Shown here: one piece after another, positions 18,813-28,108 of the stretch
Numbering within the stretch: the first letter of the stretch is position 1
How the letters are laid out: every line of letters begins with the position of its first letter
NCBI RefSeq assembly: GCF_002288825.1
Contig: NZ_NSLI01000001.1
Location: 124,001-188,000 of the forward strand
Length of the DNA: 64,000 bases
Direction: 5' to 3'
Origin: Sphingomonas lenta
GTDB taxonomy: Bacteria > Pseudomonadota > Alphaproteobacteria > Sphingomonadales > Sphingomonadaceae
Position numbers and translations under genes: made by a program
The notes under the pieces: model-generated
What the model was told of the DNA's origin: nothing
What the model saw: only the letters and a program-made list of their open reading frames with translations
Database searches by the model: none

Positions 18813-19499
18813 ATGAGCGATGAAGACCCTCTTGGACCTCTCGATCCCGATTTCGCCGCCAACTTCAAGCGCGACGACCGCCGCCCGCCGTGCCAGCTCT
18901 ACCTCGTCTCGCCGCTGGACGTGGGCGGCGACTTCCCCGACCGGCTCGCCCGCGCGCTCGACGCCGGGCCGGTCGCCGCCTTCCAGCTTCGCGTAAAGGG
19001 CATGGACCAGCACCAAGCCGCCCGCCTCGCCGAACCGCTCCAGCGCATTTGCGCCGACCGCGAGGTCGCGTTCGTCGTCAACGACTCGATCAGCCTCGCC
19101 AAGCGCCTCGGAGCCGACGGCGTCCACTTGGGCCAGGACGACGGCGACCCGCGCGAGGCCCGCACCGCGCTCGGCCCCTCCGCGCAGATCGGCGTTACCT
19201 GCCACGACAGCCGCCATCTCGCCATGGAGGCGGGCGAGGCGGGCGCGGACTACGTCGCGTTCGGCAGCTTCTACCCGACCACGACCAAGGAGGTCCGGCA
19301 TCGGCCCGAGCCGTCGATCCTGAGCTGGTGGTCGGCGCTGTTCGAGCTGCCCTCGGTCGCGATCGGCGGCATCACGGCTGCCAACGCGCGGCCGCTGGTG
19401 GACGCCGGAGCCGATTTCATCGCCGTATCCGGCGCGGTGTGGAACGGCGACGAGATCGCGGCCGTGCGCGCCTTCACGGACCTGCTCGGGGGGCGCTAG
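18813..19499 (+). CDS. thiE: thiamine phosphate synthase
   Basis: A 228-residue ThiE that joins hydroxymethylpyrimidine-PP and thiazole phosphate to thiamine phosphate. The TIM-barrel motifs are present: CQLYLVSPLD, AFQLRVKGMD, VVNDSISLAKRLGADGVHLGQDDGD, GVTCHDSRHLAMEAGEAGADYVAFGSF and VAIGGITAANA near the end. ATG at 18813 with AGGGGG upstream; the open frame starts earlier without support. Other thiamine genes are not nearby and no TPP riboswitch is recognisable in the short leader. Confidence 0.92.
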   Translation: MSDEDPLGPLDPDFAANFKRDDRRPPCQLYLVSPLDVGGDFPDRLARALDAGPVAAFQLRVKGMDQHQAARLAEPLQRICADREVAFVVNDSISLAKRLGADGVHLGQDDGDPREARTALGPSAQIGVTCHDSRHLAMEAGEAGADYVAFGSFYPTTTKEVRHRPEPSILSWWSALFELPSVAIGGITAANARPLVDAGADFIAVSGAVWNGDEIAAVRAFTDLLGGR

Positions 19500-19560
19500 G
19501 CCCGGAAACAACCGCATCCCCGATCGTTCTCGCGCTCACATGGGTTATCGGAGACTGGGC

Positions 19561-20589
19561 GTGAGGCGTATTGGAATAGGCTTGGCGGCGGCGTCGATAG
19601 CGGCCATGGGCATGACGGTGGCGACCGCCCAGCAGAACACGAGCCAGGCGCAGGGCAAGGCGAGCCAGGCCGTCCAGATCGACCGCAACATCCTCCACGT
19701 CCAGGTCATCCTCGACCATCTCGGCTTCGGCCCGGGCGTGCTCGACGGCCGCGGCGGCATGTCGCTGACCGCCGCGCTCAAGGGCTTCCAGGAGAGCCGC
19801 GGCCTGCCAATCACGGGCAAGCCCGACCAGGCGACACTCCGCGCGCTCCACCCCTATCGCCAGCTCCGCCCCACGCGCACGCTGCGCCTAACCGAGGCCG
19901 CGCTCCGGGGCCAGTACATCAACCCGCTGCCGAAGGAGCCGGAGGCGCAGGCCAAGCTGCCCGCCATGGCGTACCGCGCGCCGATCGAGAAACTGGCGGA
20001 GATGTTCCACACCACCCCCGCCGTGCTCGCCGCCCTGAACCCGAACGGGCGGCTCGCGCCCGGCCAGCAGCTCGTCTTCCCCAACGCGCTTCCCACGTCG
20101 CGCGCCTACCCCGAGGACGTGAAGCCCGAGTGGCGGCAGACGCTCAGCCAGCTCAACGTCGACGCCAACCAGCCCCGCGGCGAGACGATCGTCGTCGACA
20201 AGTCGGACGCGGTGCTCCGCGTGCTCGACGCGAACGACAAGCTTGTCGCGCAATTCCAGGCGACCATGGGGTCCGAGCGCGACCCGCTTCCGCTCGGAAA
20301 TTGGAAGGTGCTCAGCATCTCGCCGCTGCCCGACTGGCGCTTTCAACCCAAGATCCTGAAGGGCGTGCCCGACACCAAGAAGGAGCAGCTGATCCCGCCC
20401 GGGCCGAACAACCCCGTCGGCGTCGTCTGGATCGACCTATCCAAGGAGCATTACGGGATCCACGGCACCGCCGAGCCGCACCAGATCGGCCGCGCCGAGT
20501 CGAACGGCTGCGTGCGCCTGACCAACTGGGACGCCGCGCGCGTCGCGCTGATGGTGAAGCCCGGCGCGCCGGTGATCTTTCAGGCGTAA
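19561..20589 (+). CDS. L,D-transpeptidase with peptidoglycan-binding domain
   Basis: An exported cell-wall enzyme of 342 residues. Signal peptide RRIGIGLAAASIAAMGMTVATA is followed by a peptidoglycan-binding type-1 domain (about 40-90), a LysM-like segment (YRAPIEKLAEMF...NPNGRLAPGQQLVFPN) and a YkuD domain with catalytic HGTAEPHQIGRAESNGCVRL (His and Cys in HGT and SNGCVR). It makes or remodels 3-3 cross-links. I prefer the GTG at 19561, which has GGAGA upstream; ATG 19540 is possible. The M23 peptidase follows directly. Confidence 0.9.
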   Translation: MRRIGIGLAAASIAAMGMTVATAQQNTSQAQGKASQAVQIDRNILHVQVILDHLGFGPGVLDGRGGMSLTAALKGFQESRGLPITGKPDQATLRALHPYRQLRPTRTLRLTEAALRGQYINPLPKEPEAQAKLPAMAYRAPIEKLAEMFHTTPAVLAALNPNGRLAPGQQLVFPNALPTSRAYPEDVKPEWRQTLSQLNVDANQPRGETIVVDKSDAVLRVLDANDKLVAQFQATMGSERDPLPLGNWKVLSISPLPDWRFQPKILKGVPDTKKEQLIPPGPNNPVGVVWIDLSKEHYGIHGTAEPHQIGRAESNGCVRLTNWDAARVALMVKPGAPVIFQA

Positions 20590-20590
20590 C

Positions 20591-21193
20591 ATGCTGGCGC
20601 GCCTCGGCCTCGCCGCTGGTGGAGCCGTCGCACTGGCCTCGGCCGCCCTGCTCGCGACGGGCGTGGTCCGCATCAGCGTCGAGCCGGAGCCGGTCGCGCC
20701 GCGGGTCCGGCAGCTCGCGGTCACGCCCGCGCCCGCGCCGCCCGATACCGGTCGGATGGGCGTCCCCGTTCAGGGCGTCGCGCGCGGTACGCTGCTCGAC
20801 ACCTGGGGCCAGTCACGCGCCGGCGGGGCCAGGACGCACGAGGCGATCGACATCATGGCGCCCGGCGGCACGCCCGTCCTCGCCGCCGCGCCCGGCACCG
20901 TCGAGAAGCTGTTCAACAGCCGCGCGGGCGGCATCACGCTCTATGTTCGCTCGCCCGACCGCCGCACCAGCTACTATTACGCCCACCTCCGCGGCTATGC
21001 GCCGGGCATGCGCGAAGGACTGACGGTGAGGCGCGGCCAGCTGCTCGGCTTTGTCGGCGACACCGGCAATTCGGGCGCGGGCAACAATCACCTGCATTTC
21101 GGTGTATCCCGCATGGCCGACGGCGACAGGTGGTACGGGGGCGAGCCGGTCAACCCGTACCCGCTGCTTGCCGAGCCGAAGGACCGCCGATAA
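20591..21193 (+). CDS. M23 family metallopeptidase (LytM/NlpD-like)
   Basis: A 200-residue envelope protein with an N-terminal hydrophobic anchor or signal ([20 protein letters not shown]), a proline-rich linker and a LytM domain. The zinc ligands are visible in [15 protein letters not shown] and [10 protein letters not shown]23 enzymes cut peptidoglycan cross-bridges. It begins one base after the transpeptidase stop, so both wall enzymes are probably made together. Confidence 0.9.
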   Translation: MLARLGLAAGGAVALASAALLATGVVRISVEPEPVAPRVRQLAVTPAPAPPDTGRMGVPVQGVARGTLLDTWGQSRAGGARTHEAIDIMAPGGTPVLAAAPGTVEKLFNSRAGGITLYVRSPDRRTSYYYAHLRGYAPGMREGLTVRRGQLLGFVGDTGNSGAGNNHLHFGVSRMADGDRWYGGEPVNPYPLLAEPKDRR

Positions 21194-21230
21194 GGGCTGC
21201 CGCCACCAGCTCTTTCCAACAGGTCAGGCC

Positions 21231-21794
21231 ATGAAGATCAGCGGCGTGGACATCCGTCCCGGCAACATCATCGAGTATGAGGGCGGCATCTGGCGCGCCG
21301 TGAAGATCCAGCATACCCAGCCCGGCAAGGGCGGCGCGTACATGCAGGTCGAGATGAAGAACCTGGTGGACGGCCGCAAGACCAACGTCCGCTTCCGCTC
21401 CGCCGAGACCGTCGAGCGCGTGCGCCTCGACACCAAGGACTTCCAGTTCCTCTTCGCCGACGGCGAGGATCTGACCTTCATGGACAAGGACACCTACGAG
21501 CAGATCACGCTGCCCCGCGACCTGCTCGGCGACGCCGCCGCCTTCCTGCAGGACGGCATGGACGTCGTGATGGAGCTCTATAACGAGAAGCCCATCTCCG
21601 TGCAGCTGCCCGACCAGATCGAGGCGACGATCGTCGAGGCCGACGCGGTGGTGAAAGGCCAGACCGCCTCGTCCAGCTACAAGCCCGCGGTGCTCGACAA
21701 CGGCGTTCGCGTGATGGTTCCGCCGCACATCGCGAGCGGTACGCGGATCGTGGTGGACGTGTACGAGCAGACCTACGTTCGTCGCGCTGATTGA
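21231..21794 (+). CDS. efp: translation elongation factor P
   Basis: A 187-residue EF-P that relieves ribosome stalling at polyproline. Domain I contains the loop PGKGGAY with the modifiable Lys33; domains II/III show [25 protein letters not shown] and the closing [20 protein letters not shown] at 21231. The reading frame is open upstream but that is overlap with the M23 gene's 3' end. A large palindromic repeat follows the stop. Confidence 0.97.
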   Translation: MKISGVDIRPGNIIEYEGGIWRAVKIQHTQPGKGGAYMQVEMKNLVDGRKTNVRFRSAETVERVRLDTKDFQFLFADGEDLTFMDKDTYEQITLPRDLLGDAAAFLQDGMDVVMELYNEKPISVQLPDQIEATIVEADAVVKGQTASSSYKPAVLDNGVRVMVPPHIASGTRIVVDVYEQTYVRRAD

Positions 21795-21795
21795 C

Positions 21796-21931
21796 CTTCT
21801 CCCTCTCCCCGCCGGGGAGAGGGTGCCCGAGCAACGCGAGGGCGGGAGAGGGGCAGTAAGCCGCCGTCGAAGCGTTCAGCACTGCCCCTCTCCCCGACCC
21901 TCTCCCCAGCGGGGAGAGGGAGAAAGAAGTT
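21796..21931. repeat. intergenic palindromic repeat, CCCTCTCCCC family, copy 1
   Basis: A 136-bp element with arms TTCTCCCTCTCCCCGC... and ...GCGGGGAGAGGGAGAA, each with an inner hairpin (CTCCCCGCCGGGGAG type). Starts right after the efp stop and ends a few bases before suhB, so it probably forms a 3' stem-loop for efp mRNA. Related in organisation to the elements at 47776 and 56574. Confidence 0.85.
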
Positions 21932-21934
21932 GAA

Positions 21935-22750
21935 ATGCCCGCCCATTCCGGCCTTATCACCGTTATCGAGCGCGCCTGCCGCAAGGCGGGGCCGCGGCTG
22001 CGTCGCGACTTCAACGAGGTCCAGCACCTCCAGGTCAGCCGCAAGGGCCCGGCCGACTTCGTCAGCCAGGCCGACCGCCGCGCCGAGCAGACGCTGATCG
22101 AGGAGCTGCGCAAAGCACGTCCTGATTGGCGCATTCTGGGCGAAGAGGGCGGCGAGCTGCCCGGTGATCCCGACAAGCCCCGCTTCATCGTCGACCCGCT
22201 CGACGGCACGTCCAACTTCCTCCACGGCGTGCCGCACTTCGCTATCTCCGTCGCCGTGGAGGATCCGCGCGGCGCAGGCGGTCGTCCGGAGATCACACAC
22301 GGCTATGTCTACCAACCGCTCACCGACGAGAGCTTCTGGGCGGAGAAGGGCAGGGGCGCCTGGCTCCAGGACCAGCGCCTGCGCGTGTCCGCCAGGCGGG
22401 AGCTGTCCGAGGCGCTGATCGCGACCGGCATTCCATACATGGGCCACGGCGACTTCGCGCAGTGGAGCCGCATCTTCGGCGCGATCGCCCCGCAGGTGGC
22501 CGGCATCCGCCGCTTCGGCTCGGCCGCGCTTGACCTCGCCTGGGTCGCGGCGGGCCGCTACGACGGCTATTGGGAATCCGACCTGAAGCCCTGGGACGCG
22601 GCGGCAGGCGTGCTGCTCGTCAAGGAGGCGGGCGGCTTCGTCACCGACTTCCGCGGTGGCGACCGCGCGATGGAGCGGTTGGAGTTCCTCGCCGCCAACG
22701 ACGCACTCCACTCCAAGCTGCACAAGCTGCTGGCCGGTGCGCTGCGTTAA
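21935..22750 (+). CDS. suhB: inositol monophosphatase family protein (SuhB-like)
   Basis: A 271-residue Mg-dependent phosphatase. Metal and substrate motifs are seen: KGPADFVSQADRRAE, LGEEGGELPGD, FIVDPLDGTSNFLHG (DPLDGT signature), and the C-terminal WESDLKPWDAAAGVLLVKEAGG. In proteobacteria SuhB also aids rRNA antitermination, but that cannot be shown here. ATG at 21935 with AGAAAGAAG upstream. Follows efp across a palindromic repeat and precedes the nuo operon. Confidence 0.92.
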   Translation: MPAHSGLITVIERACRKAGPRLRRDFNEVQHLQVSRKGPADFVSQADRRAEQTLIEELRKARPDWRILGEEGGELPGDPDKPRFIVDPLDGTSNFLHGVPHFAISVAVEDPRGAGGRPEITHGYVYQPLTDESFWAEKGRGAWLQDQRLRVSARRELSEALIATGIPYMGHGDFAQWSRIFGAIAPQVAGIRRFGSAALDLAWVAAGRYDGYWESDLKPWDAAAGVLLVKEAGGFVTDFRGGDRAMERLEFLAANDALHSKLHKLLAGALR

Positions 22751-22860
22751 CCTGCGGAACAAAACGGGTTAACTGCGAGTGATTATCACGGGCCGGCCAC
22801 CTTGCCGGTCCACCCCTGCGCGCCTACAGAGCCGCTCGAAACCGCATGTGCGAGAGTTAC

Positions 22861-23235
22861 ATGGTCGACCTGTCGCAATATCTGCCCATCCTGCTCTTCC
22901 TCGGCGTGGCGCTGCTGCTGTCGACCTCGTTCGTGTTCACGCCGATGCTCGTGTCGCGGCTGACCGGCACCAACAAGCCGAACCCCGACAAGCTCGCCGA
23001 ATATGAGTGCGGCTTTCCCGCCTTCGAGGATCCGCGCAGCCAGTTCGACGTCCGCTTTTATCTCGTCGCCATCCTGTTCATCGTCTTCGATCTGGAGGCG
23101 GCGTTCCTATATCCTTGGGCGGTATCGGTTTTCTCGCTCGGCTGGACTGCATGGATCGCGATGATGATCTTCATCGCCGAGCTCGCATTGGGATTGGTGT
23201 ACGCATGGAAGAAGGGAGCGTTGGAGTGGGAGTGA
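22861..23235 (+). CDS. nuoA: NADH-quinone oxidoreductase subunit A
   Basis: A 124-residue membrane subunit of complex I with three helices ([60 protein letters not shown]). The conserved [21 protein letters not shown] loop contains the Cys that contacts the quinone-site region. I use the ATG at 22861 (family-like MVDLSQYLP); an ATG at 22846 would add five residues. First gene of the 14-subunit operon; the 110-bp leader holds a small GC-rich hairpin but no convincing promoter that I can name. Confidence 0.95.
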   Translation: MVDLSQYLPILLFLGVALLLSTSFVFTPMLVSRLTGTNKPNPDKLAEYECGFPAFEDPRSQFDVRFYLVAILFIVFDLEAAFLYPWAVSVFSLGWTAWIAMMIFIAELALGLVYAWKKGALEWE

Positions 23236-23795
23236 CCCCGAGCTCCGGGCCCGTCGAGTTCAAGCCGCGGCCCGACCCCGGCCAGGGCGTCGTATTGCCC
23301 GATCAGGGCTTCTTCGACTCGCTCAACGGCGAGCTGACCGACAAGGGCTTCTTGGTGACCAGCACCGAGGAGCTGTTCCAGTGGGCGCGCACCGGCTCGC
23401 TCTGGTGGATGACGTTCGGCCTGGCCTGCTGCGCGGTCGAGATGATCCACGTCAACATGCCGCGCTACGACCTGGAGCGCTTCGGCGTCGCCCCGCGCGC
23501 GTCTCCGCGACAGTCGGACGTGATGATCGTTGCCGGCACGCTGTGCAACAAGATGGCCCCGGCGCTGCGTCGCGTGTACGACCAGATGTCGGAGCCGAAA
23601 TACGTCATCTCGATGGGCTCGTGCGCCAATGGCGGCGGCTACTACCATTACAGCTACTCGGTGGTGCGCGGCTGTGACCGCGTCGTGCCCGTCGACATCT
23701 ACGTGCCCGGCTGCCCGCCGACCGCCGAGGCGCTACTCTACGGCATCATGCAGCTGCAGCGTAAGATCCGCCGCCAGGGGAGCATTGAGCGTTGA
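23232..23795 (+). CDS. nuoB: NADH-quinone oxidoreductase subunit B
   Basis: A 187-residue peripheral subunit holding the terminal N2 [4Fe-4S] cluster next to the quinone site. The cluster ligands are in [32 protein letters not shown] and [15 protein letters not shown]. Start is the GTG at 23232, overlapping the nuoA TGA (GTGA) with GGAG upstream; an ATG at 23205 inside nuoA is an alternative. The extra N-terminal stretch before [12 protein letters not shown] is proline-rich. Confidence 0.95.
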   Translation: MTPSSGPVEFKPRPDPGQGVVLPDQGFFDSLNGELTDKGFLVTSTEELFQWARTGSLWWMTFGLACCAVEMIHVNMPRYDLERFGVAPRASPRQSDVMIVAGTLCNKMAPALRRVYDQMSEPKYVISMGSCANGGGYYHYSYSVVRGCDRVVPVDIYVPGCPPTAEALLYGIMQLQRKIRRQGSIER

Positions 23796-24652
23796 GGGCT
23801 GCCGCTCCCCGCTACGCCCCCAATGACGGCGTCGTCGACCTCGCGACGAGCACGCTCGGCGACATGCTCCTGCACGCGCAGGACAAGGTCGGCGAGGTGT
23901 CGCTGTTCGTTGACCGCGAGCGGCTGCCGCAGGCTCTAGCGGCGCTGCGTGACACGCCGGGGCTTGAGTATCAGCAGCTCATGGAGATCGCCGGCGTCGA
24001 CTATCCGGAGCGGCCCGACCGCTTCGAAATCGTCTACATGCTCCTGTCGCTGACGCGTAACCACCGCATCCAGGTGCGCGTGAACACCGACGAGGACACG
24101 CCGGTGCCGACCGTGACGCACCTCTGGCCCGTCGCGGGCTGGCTAGAGCGCGAGGTGTACGACCTGTTCGGCGTGCTGTTCGCCGGCAACCCCGACCTGC
24201 GCCGCATCCTGACCGACTATGGTTTCCGCGGCCATCCGCTCCGCAAGGATTTCCCGATGACGGGCTTCGTCGAGGTCCGCTATTCGGAGGAGGAGAAGCG
24301 GGTCATCTATCAGCCGACCGACCTGCCGCAGGACTGGCGCAACTTCGACTTCCTCTCCAGCTGGGAAGGTGCCGAGTACGTGCTGCCGGGCGACGAGAAG
24401 GGCGGGGCCGTGCCGCAGGCCAAGGGTGCGCACACGACCGCCGACGCCGAGAAGGTCCAGAAGGCCGCGACGCAGGAATCGCCGCAGACGCCTCCCAAGG
24501 CGTCCGACTCGACCTACGCCAAGGGCGGCACCGGCAAGCCTGACCAGACGCAGCAGACCGGCGCGGGCCAGCCGCATCCCGGCAATCAGCCCGAGAGCAA
24601 GCCGGTCGATCCGGACGTGATCCCGACCAAGGGCGAGGGACATAATCAATGA
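23792..24652 (+). CDS. nuoC: NADH-quinone oxidoreductase subunit C (with long C-terminal tail)
   Basis: A 286-residue peripheral-arm subunit of the 30-kDa family. The core ends near residue 195 and includes the signature [37 protein letters not shown] and [21 protein letters not shown]. The last ~90 residues are a low-complexity, charged, Gln/Pro/Lys-rich tail (for example [15 protein letters not shown]), probably disordered. TTG start overlaps the nuoB stop. Separate from nuoD, unlike the fused nuoCD of enterobacteria. Confidence 0.94.
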   Translation: MRAAAPRYAPNDGVVDLATSTLGDMLLHAQDKVGEVSLFVDRERLPQALAALRDTPGLEYQQLMEIAGVDYPERPDRFEIVYMLLSLTRNHRIQVRVNTDEDTPVPTVTHLWPVAGWLEREVYDLFGVLFAGNPDLRRILTDYGFRGHPLRKDFPMTGFVEVRYSEEEKRVIYQPTDLPQDWRNFDFLSSWEGAEYVLPGDEKGGAVPQAKGAHTTADAEKVQKAATQESPQTPPKASDSTYAKGGTGKPDQTQQTGAGQPHPGNQPESKPVDPDVIPTKGEGHNQ

Positions 24653-25905
24653 CCGACGTACGCGAAGCCGTCGACCCGGCCGTCGCGCGCAAGCTCGCCG
24701 TTGACGCGGGCGAGCACGATCCTGCGGGCGACGTCTCCATCCAGAATTACACGATCAACTTCGGCCCCCAGCACCCTGCCGCGCACGGCGTGCTGCGCCT
24801 CGTCATGGAGCTGGACGGCGAAATCGTCGAGCGCATCGATCCGCATGTCGGGTTGCTTCACCGCGGCACCGAGAAGATGATCGAGTACAAGACGTACATC
24901 CAGGCGTTGCCGTACTTCGACCGCTTCGATTACTGCTCGCCGATGTGCATGGAGCACAGCTACGTGCTCGCCATCGAGAAGCTGCTCGACCTCGAGGTGC
25001 CGCTCCGCGCCCAGTACCTCCGCGTGTTCTTCGCCGAGCTGACGCGCATCATGAACCACATGCTGAACCTCGGTTCGCATGTGATGGACGTGGGCGCGAT
25101 GACGCCGAACCTGTGGCTGTTCGAGCTGCGGGAAGACACGATGAACTTCTACGAGCGTGCGTCGGGCGCGCGCATGCACGCCAACTATTTCCGCCCGGGC
25201 GGCGTGCGCCAGGACGTGCCGCTGAAGCTGCTGACCGATATCGGCGATTGGCTCGACACGCGCCTCCCGCAGCTGTTCGAGGACGCGATCAGCCTCGTGG
25301 CCGACAATCGCATCTTCAAGCAGCGCAACGTCGACATCGGCGTCGTCAGCCGCGACGACGCGATCGCCTGGGGCTTCTCCGGCCCGATGATCCGCGCGGC
25401 GGGTATCCCCTGGGACCTGCGCAAGTCGCAGCCCTATGACGCGTACGACCGCGTCGACTTCGACGTGCCGGTAGGCACGCGGGGCGACTGCTACGACCGC
25501 TTCATGGTCCGCGTGGAGGAGGTCCGCCAGTCCGCGCGCATCATGAAGCAGTGCCTGCAGCAGATGCCCGAGGGTCCGGTCCAGAGCCTCAACAGCAAGG
25601 TCTCGCCGCCCGCGCGCGCCGACATGAAGCGCTCGATGGAGGCGCTGATCCACCACTTCAAGCTGTTCACGGAAGGGTTCCACGTCCCCGCCGGCGAGGT
25701 GTACGTCGCGACCGAGAGCCCGAAAGGCGAGTTCGGCGTGTATTTGGTGTCGAACGGTACCAACAAGCCGTACCGCTGCAAGGTGCGCCCGACGGCGTTC
25801 AGCCACCTTCAGGCGATGGACTTCATGAGCCGCGGGCACATGCTCGCGGACACCACCGCTATCCTGGGAGCCATGGATATCGTGTTCGGGGAGTGTGATC
25901 GCTGA
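24649..25905 (+). CDS. nuoD: NADH-quinone oxidoreductase subunit D
   Basis: A 418-residue 49-kDa subunit forming the quinone pocket with NuoB. The signature region [19 protein letters not shown] is near residue 40, with [24 protein letters not shown] (quinone-site His and the conserved Tyr region) and C-terminal [17 protein letters not shown] at 24649 overlaps the nuoC stop (ATGA); its own stop overlaps nuoE. Full family length. Confidence 0.97.
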   Translation: MTDVREAVDPAVARKLAVDAGEHDPAGDVSIQNYTINFGPQHPAAHGVLRLVMELDGEIVERIDPHVGLLHRGTEKMIEYKTYIQALPYFDRFDYCSPMCMEHSYVLAIEKLLDLEVPLRAQYLRVFFAELTRIMNHMLNLGSHVMDVGAMTPNLWLFELREDTMNFYERASGARMHANYFRPGGVRQDVPLKLLTDIGDWLDTRLPQLFEDAISLVADNRIFKQRNVDIGVVSRDDAIAWGFSGPMIRAAGIPWDLRKSQPYDAYDRVDFDVPVGTRGDCYDRFMVRVEEVRQSARIMKQCLQQMPEGPVQSLNSKVSPPARADMKRSMEALIHHFKLFTEGFHVPAGEVYVATESPKGEFGVYLVSNGTNKPYRCKVRPTAFSHLQAMDFMSRGHMLADTTAILGAMDIVFGECDR

Positions 25906-26573
25906 TGGCTGACGCGCCGAACATCCCCGACGAGGCCGAGGTCCGCGCGCGCTGGGGCGGGTTCAAGTGGACGCCCGAAAACGAGCGGCGCGCGGCGGAG
26001 ATCATCGCGCGTTTCCCGAAGGGGCGCGAGCAGTCCGCCTCGCTCCCGCTGCTCGACCTCGCCCAGCGCCAGGTCGGCGCGGAGACGCGGACGCAAGGGT
26101 GGCTGCCCGTGCCCGTGATCGAGTATGTCGCGGCGCAGATCGGCGTCGCGTACATCCGCGTGTACGAGGTCGCGACCTTCTACACGATGTACAATCTTGC
26201 GCCCGTCGGCCGCTACCATGTCCAGGTGTGCGGCACGACGCCGTGCATGCTGCGCGGCTCGGACGAGGTGATCGCCGCGTGCAAGAACAAGGGGCTGGTC
26301 AAGGGCAAGACGACGCCCGACGGCCTGTTCACGCTGACGGAGGTCGAATGCCTGGGCGCGTGCGCCAATGCGCCCATGGTCCAGATCAACGACGATAATT
26401 ACGAGGACCTCGACTACGATCGGACGACGGCGGTGCTGGAGGCGCTCGCCCGCGGCGAGACCCCGCACGCCGGCTCGCAGATCGGCCGCCGCGCGAGCTG
26501 CCCGGAGGGCGGACCGACGACCTTGCGCGAGATGGCCGACGCCAACCACGACTACCGAGGTGAGTGGGCATGA
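25905..26573 (+). CDS. nuoE: NADH-quinone oxidoreductase subunit E
   Basis: A 222-residue 24-kDa subunit with a thioredoxin-like fold binding [2Fe-2S] cluster N1a. The four cysteines are in [11 protein letters not shown] and [11 protein letters not shown], a C-x4-C...C-x3-C pattern. [16 protein letters not shown] is the conserved stretch before them. The C-terminal part after residue 175 is a variable tail. Overlaps nuoD by TGATG and nuoF by ATGA. Confidence 0.95.
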   Translation: MADAPNIPDEAEVRARWGGFKWTPENERRAAEIIARFPKGREQSASLPLLDLAQRQVGAETRTQGWLPVPVIEYVAAQIGVAYIRVYEVATFYTMYNLAPVGRYHVQVCGTTPCMLRGSDEVIAACKNKGLVKGKTTPDGLFTLTEVECLGACANAPMVQINDDNYEDLDYDRTTAVLEALARGETPHAGSQIGRRASCPEGGPTTLREMADANHDYRGEWA

Positions 26574-27880
26574 GCCTCGCCGATAAGGACCGCATCTTCA
26601 CCAACGTCTACGGGTTCCAGCGCTGGAACCTCGACGCCGCGATCATGCGCGGAGACTGGGACGATACGCGCGCGCTGATGCTGCGCGGGCAGGACGCGAT
26701 CATCGACGTGGTCAAGGCCAGCGGCTTGCGCGGCCGCGGCGGCGCGGGCTTCCCGACCGGCACCAAATGGAGCTTCATGCCCAAGGAGCCCAAGCCCGAC
26801 CGCCCGAATTTCCTCGTCATCAACGCCGACGAGTCGGAGCCGGGGTCGTGCAAGGACCGCGAGATCATCCGCCACGATCCGCATAAGTTGCTGGAAGGCG
26901 CGCTGATCGCGGGTTTCGCGATGCGCGCGCGCGCCGCTTACATCTACATTCGCGGCGAGTATATTCGCGAGGCGGAGACGCTCTACGCCGCCATCGCCGA
27001 GGCGTATGACCGCGGGCTGCTGGGCAAGAATGCCGCCGGCTCCGGTTACGACTACGACGTGTTCCTGTGTCGCGGCGCCGGCGCGTACATCTGCGGCGAA
27101 GAGACTGCGATGCTCGAGTCGCTGGAGGGCAAGAAAGGCCAACCGCGCCTCAAGCCGCCCTTCCCGGCGGGCGCGGGCCTCTATGGCTGCCCGACGACGG
27201 TCAACAATGTCGAGTCGATCGCCGTCGTCCCCACCATCCTGCGCCGCGGGCCCGAATGGTTCTCGAGCTTCGGCCGCGAGAATAACAAGGGCACCAAGCT
27301 CTTCCAGATCTCCGGCCACGTCGAGAAGCCCTGCGTGGTCGAGGAGGCGATGAGCATTCCCTTCCGCGAGCTGATCGAGAAGCATTGCGGCGGTATCCGC
27401 GGAGGCTGGGACAATCTGCTGGCCGTCATCCCCGGCGGCTCTTCGGTGCCGCTGGTGCCGGCCGAGCAGATCATGGACGCGCCCATGGACTTCGATGGCC
27501 TCAAGGCGCTGGGCTCCGGTCTCGGCACCGCGGCCGTGATCGTCATGGACAAGTCCACCGACATCGTCCGCGCGATTAGCCGCATCTCCTACTTCTACAA
27601 GCACGAGAGCTGCGGTCAGTGCACGCCGTGCCGCGAGGGCACGGGCTGGATGTGGCGCGTGATGGAGCGCCTGCGTACCGGCGAGGCGCAGGTGAGCGAG
27701 ATCGACACGCTCCATGAGGTCACCAAGCAGATCGAAGGCCACACCATCTGCGCGCTCGGCGACGCGGCGGCGTGGCCTATCCAGGGTCTGATCAAGCACT
27801 TCCGCCCGGAGATCGAGCGCCGCATCCATGAGCGGAACGGTACCGGCGGGTTCGCGCCGATGCAGGAGGCGGCGGAGTGA
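26570..27880 (+). CDS. nuoF: NADH-quinone oxidoreductase subunit F
   Basis: A 436-residue 51-kDa subunit that binds NADH and FMN and holds the N3 cluster. FMN/NADH loop [47 protein letters not shown], and the cluster site [15 protein letters not shown] plus the distal Cys in [13 protein letters not shown] are intact. ATG at 26570 overlaps nuoE. Its stop overlaps the GTG of the extra small gene that separates it from nuoG. Confidence 0.97.
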   Translation: MSLADKDRIFTNVYGFQRWNLDAAIMRGDWDDTRALMLRGQDAIIDVVKASGLRGRGGAGFPTGTKWSFMPKEPKPDRPNFLVINADESEPGSCKDREIIRHDPHKLLEGALIAGFAMRARAAYIYIRGEYIREAETLYAAIAEAYDRGLLGKNAAGSGYDYDVFLCRGAGAYICGEETAMLESLEGKKGQPRLKPPFPAGAGLYGCPTTVNNVESIAVVPTILRRGPEWFSSFGRENNKGTKLFQISGHVEKPCVVEEAMSIPFRELIEKHCGGIRGGWDNLLAVIPGGSSVPLVPAEQIMDAPMDFDGLKALGSGLGTAAVIVMDKSTDIVRAISRISYFYKHESCGQCTPCREGTGWMWRVMERLRTGEAQVSEIDTLHEVTKQIEGHTICALGDAAAWPIQGLIKHFRPEIERRIHERNGTGGFAPMQEAAE

Positions 27881-28107
27881 CGCTGGAGCAGGGCGACCTC
27901 ATCCTTGAGATCCTGAAGAAAGTGCAAAGCGATGTCGCCTCGATCAAGCGCGAGCAAGCGTCGCAAGGCGTTCGGCTCGCCGCAATCGAGGACCATCAGC
28001 GCGGGATTATGACCTCGATTTACGGTATGCAGTCCGACATCAGCGATCTCAAAACCCGCGTCGACCGGATCGAGGTGCGCCTCGGTCTCACGGATACGGA
28101 ACACTGA
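27877..28107 (+). CDS. small coiled-coil protein encoded inside the nuo operon
   Basis: A 76-residue protein starting at GTG 27877, which overlaps the nuoF stop (GTGA); it ends 1 bp before the nuoG ATG. Nearly the whole sequence has heptad-like hydrophobic spacing ([38 protein letters not shown]), so a helical or coiled-coil dimer is expected. It has no cysteines and no membrane segment. It is not a known complex I subunit; I do not recognise a named family. The coupling to nuoF and nuoG implies expression at similar rates. It could be an assembly factor, an accessory subunit or a passenger. Confidence 0.78.
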   Translation: MTLEQGDLILEILKKVQSDVASIKREQASQGVRLAAIEDHQRGIMTSIYGMQSDISDLKTRVDRIEVRLGLTDTEH

Positions 28108-28108
28108 C

